Both the position numbers and the translations under genes were made by a program. The notes below the pieces were generated by a model. It saw nothing but the letters and a program-made list of their open reading frames with translations, made no database searches and was not told the DNA's origin. This document shows, one piece after another, positions 62,601-64,000 of a stretch of DNA of 64,000 nt (position 1 is the first letter of the stretch; each line of letters begins with the position of its first letter). Source of the stretch: Thalassobacterium maritimum (lineage in GTDB: Bacteria; Verrucomicrobiota; Verrucomicrobiia; Opitutales; Coraliomargaritaceae); NCBI RefSeq assembly GCF_031127805.1, contig NZ_JARXHW010000006.1, forward strand, positions 1 through 64,000. The letters are read 5' to 3'.

Positions 62601-63700
62601 CGCAAGACACCCGTCACATCTGAACTCGAATCGAAGACGAGGTCCGTTTTTCCAAAGCTGCTGTTTTGTAGAAAATTGCGCACCTCCCCACTGTCGTTGA
62701 TCACTGAATCCAATAAGCTTGGCGTGATCTCAACCGTTCCATTTTTATTGATCGGCACCCCTGTCAAGTCCGAGAAGTCGACCAAGATGACCAGTAAAGA
62801 CTTGCTGCCATGGGTCCATGATTGACTGGGCCGCCCAGTCACGCCCGACGAGCCACTGCCAGCATCATTAGAGCTCAGAACCGGGTTATACTCCGCAGCC
62901 TGAACTGTGTGGGCAAACTCAGCCAAGGACGTATCCTCAGGTAGCACATGCCACTCCCCCAGCGCTTCCACAGTGCGCTCTCCCGTATCTGCCCGAGGCG
63001 CTCCCTGCGGGCGCGGTTCCCCCTCCGCGACGACTCGTATCCGCGACTCCGCCACTGCCAGCGATTGATCCAGTGCAAAGCCATGCAGCGAGGTCTCTCG
63101 CAAGGAGGCATCGTGCAAGCGAGCCCCATATACATAGACACGGTATTCTTGGTCATTAATCACCGTCGCTCGATAGAGCTCATGGGTATGATCTGGCTCC
63201 ACCCCATCGGGATGTAGGCAGCTTTGCATGACAGCCAACTCCGCTCGCGCCGACACCGGCTGCTCAAGAAATTGCAGCACCGAAGCCGGCAAATCGACCC
63301 GCTCCACACGAGTAACGGCCAAGGCGAGCGCCGACTCAGGATCGTTCTGAATCAAATCCAACATCACTGGGCGACGCAGCTTTGCCAGCTCAATGCCTCT
63401 GCTCAAGAGAGCGGCTCGTTGCGCCGGAGCACTCACGAGATAGTCATCGATCCAAGTGGCAAATTCCTCCATTACCGGCGCCACGGAACTTGCTTGTGGC
63501 AAGGAGCCAAACAGCCGAGGCGCCTCAATAACATCGGGCTCACGCGCAGGCGGTGGCATCGGTTTCACCCCACGGTGCGCCCCCACCCCTTCCGCTGGTC
63601 CCACCGCAACAGCTTGCTGAATCTGCTGTTTTCGAAAAAATCCTCCCGCGCAAAACAAGAAAAAGAGCGCCAGAATGAAAAGACGAGGTAGTTTAGACAT
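59603..63700 (-). CDS. Large secreted metalloprotease with Calx-beta and delta-60 repeats
   Basis: This is a 1365-residue exported protein with an N-terminal signal segment (LFILALFFLFCAGGFF). Residues about 280-620 form a zinc metalloprotease domain of the M6/M43 type, with the HExxHxxGxxH motif HELGHTYGLRH near residue 447. A Calx-beta domain follows (ELTVTRSNQSVGAVSVNYST; GADYTSSSGTLNWADGD), then at least six delta-60 repeats (IARINSDGSIDTSFDP type) and a second Calx-beta domain near residue 1180. The C-terminus has a short adhesion-like tail without a PEP-CTERM signal. It is probably a secreted or surface-bound protease acting on extracellular protein. Confidence 0.85.
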   Translation of the reverse strand: MSKLPRLFILALFFLFCAGGFFRKQQIQQAVAVGPAEGVGAHRGVKPMPPPAREPDVIEAPRLFGSLPQASSVAPVMEEFATWIDDYLVSAPAQRAALLSRGIELAKLRRPVMLDLIQNDPESALALAVTRVERVDLPASVLQFLEQPVSARAELAVMQSCLHPDGVEPDHTHELYRATVINDQEYRVYVYGARLHDASLRETSLHGFALDQSLAVAESRIRVVAEGEPRPQGAPRADTGERTVEALGEWHVLPEDTSLAEFAHTVQAAEYNPVLSSNDAGSGSSGVTGRPSQSWTHGSKSLLVILVDFSDLTGVPINKNGTVEITPSLLDSVINDSGEVRNFLQNSSFGKTDLVFDSSSDVTGVLRMPNTAESYAAADATTLLHTHARAAALSAGFDVEDYDRVAVVFSNLSGLSGSKFTFGGRANVIGSNLWINGYFDFRVVGHELGHTYGLRHSNYWQVSGSDPVDLAGSSTEYGDPFDLMGDGDYAENDFSHWNKSLLQWIPDAAVDTILSDATVRLYRFDEAGADLNLTRAVKVVRDSTRDYWIGYRRALDSNATDNGAYVLWGYNSLQQGNLLDLTTPGSNPYDAPLAVGSTFFDSAAGIRITNLAQGGSGANEWLDVSIDFLPRLQWGESDYIINEQGAVAELTVTRSNQSVGAVSVNYSTSAGTATAGADYTSSSGTLNWADGDMSAKTISIPIVADAQVEGTENFTVSLTGATGGVVVPPADATVTIADPGARDTTFAANHINNSVYSIAPLANGQMLIAGAFSSLQDSNYDIYSYGRIARINSDGSIDTSFDPGAGADASIDQVQLLPDGKILIMGRFTEYDGVPRNRIARLLSDGSLDTSFDPGVGVDDRIYAMLSLPNGNVLIAGMFTHVGDIDREYLALLDSTGALDTDFVGPDFIGTSGWRIESIALQADGKFLLGGVFYLSSSLPFQAGLCRVEATGALDASFDGVMEGAHLEGNMASLRTVEDISVQIDGKILISGSFSAFNDVARAGVARLHSDGSVDRDFVVSPNDSVETLRILPDGNILIGGNFTDVSGTAVARIAKLSSDGTVDAAFAAAGGHAGRVYELALQPDGNILLGGVYTSFQAATPNRPLWRFISGLAGLPGVIELSRDASTEVEGTTANITVKRIGGSLGALTLGYATVADDATPGLDYTDSYGVLTWADGDSSPQTIHIPIHSDAIADTPESFVLNLGVPQIGGALLGERQQTVVSIETAFNAWKEEHFTLAELQDPMVSGDTANPDHDAYGNLAEFAFGSDPRVADTDALPQVAVQEFAGSDYLMITFNRRAPSLDLEYTVQSESELSGDWLGSAVQVGEAVNNFDGTETVTYRDTEAVNAANVKRFLRVNVSRTE

Positions 63701-63763
63701 AGTCCCAGAGTAGGCAAAACGACCGCCCTGACAAGCTCAACTAATCGCGCGCAGTAGACCTAT

Positions 63764-64000
63764 TTATTCCGCAGCGATATTCTTAATAATTTGCTCGAAG
63801 GCGGAGATTGCATTTTCCATCAGCGATAAATCAAAGCTTTCGTCGGGAGCATGCAAGTTATCCACTGGCGTAAAGAGCCCGATCATCAGCGCGTCGAGTC
63901 CAGCCCGTTTCTTGAAGTCGGCGATCACAGGAATACTGCCGCCTTCGCGCAGATAGATGGGCGCTTTGCCAAACTGATCCGCAATCGCCGCATCGGCGGC
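63764..64000 (-). CDS. C-terminal end of an M20 family metallopeptidase
   Basis: This is a partial gene that leaves the window at the right edge. The last 78 codons read REGGSIPVIADF, then LMIGLFTPVDNLHAPDESFD and a closing helix ending AAE before the TAA at 63764. The REGGSIP block and the NLHAPDE metal-ligand block are typical of M20 dipeptidases. It hydrolyses peptides or acyl-amino acids; substrate unknown. It is followed by the secreted protease gene on the same strand, 63 bp away. Confidence 0.9.
   Translation of the reverse strand, partial: AADAAIADQFGKAPIYLREGGSIPVIADFKKRAGLDALMIGLFTPVDNLHAPDESFDLSLMENAISAFEQIIKNIAAE

Overview
The window looks like a marine member of Verrucomicrobiota, probably class Opitutae (Puniceicoccales/Coraliomargarita-like). 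The evidence is a PEP-CTERM choice-of-anchor A protein, a DUF1592-type cytochrome/DUF1552 pair typical of the Planctomycetes-Verrucomicrobia group, an LL-diaminopimelate aminotransferase, a secreted Ni-superoxide dismutase and a GH16 glucanase/galactanase. Taxonomy is inferred from gene content only.

Region 1 (about 160-20952, minus strand) is one long tight operon: queC-queD-queE-folE2-dpdE-dpdF-dpdG-dpdH-dpdI-dpdJK-dpdD. The first four genes make preQ0 (7-cyano-7-deazaguanine) from GTP. The rest match the restriction arm of the Dpd system, which places 7-deazaguanines in DNA and attacks DNA lacking them: a SNF2-type helicase, a RecQ-type helicase, a winged-helix protein, a P-loop ATPase, a small helical protein, a DEAD/H-box helicase and a large helical-repeat protein. 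The striking feature is that the DpdJ helicase and the DpdK phospholipase-D-like nuclease are one 1739-residue polypeptide. The transglycosylase DpdA and its partners DpdB and DpdC are not in the window and may lie beyond the left edge. A run of ten C lies in the leader of the operon.

Region 2 (20953-22695) holds a broken gene with two in-frame stops and a YgjP-type M48 metallopeptidase.

Region 3 (22916-28046) is a compact integrative element of about 5 kb in the 3' end of a tRNA-Gly(TCC) gene. It is bounded by 31-bp direct repeats, with 27-bp integrase arm-type repeats just inside both ends. It encodes a tyrosine recombinase, an excisionase-sized protein, a winged-helix protein, a DnaC-like AAA+ ATPase, two unknowns and a 31-residue membrane peptide. 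It has no capsid, portal or conjugation genes.

Region 4 (28248-48173) is chromosomal-type DNA: a DUF4886 protein, an EF-hand membrane protein, regulators, a CHASE-domain histidine kinase, a GH16 enzyme and a PEP-CTERM protein. It then has an amino-sugar salvage locus: a nucleotidyltransferase, an N-acetylhexosamine-1-kinase-like protein and an epimerase, facing a sugar-kinase/MurQ etherase fusion. An HU-like protein and the DUF1552/DUF1592 pair follow.

Region 5 (48262-64000) carries a Ser/Thr kinase next to rpoN, a HemW-like radical SAM protein, a YeiH transporter with a divergent LysR regulator, Ni-SOD, the panE-nadB-panC cluster, divergent dapL, a large secreted metalloprotease with Calx-beta and delta-60 repeats, and the C-terminal end of an M20 peptidase.
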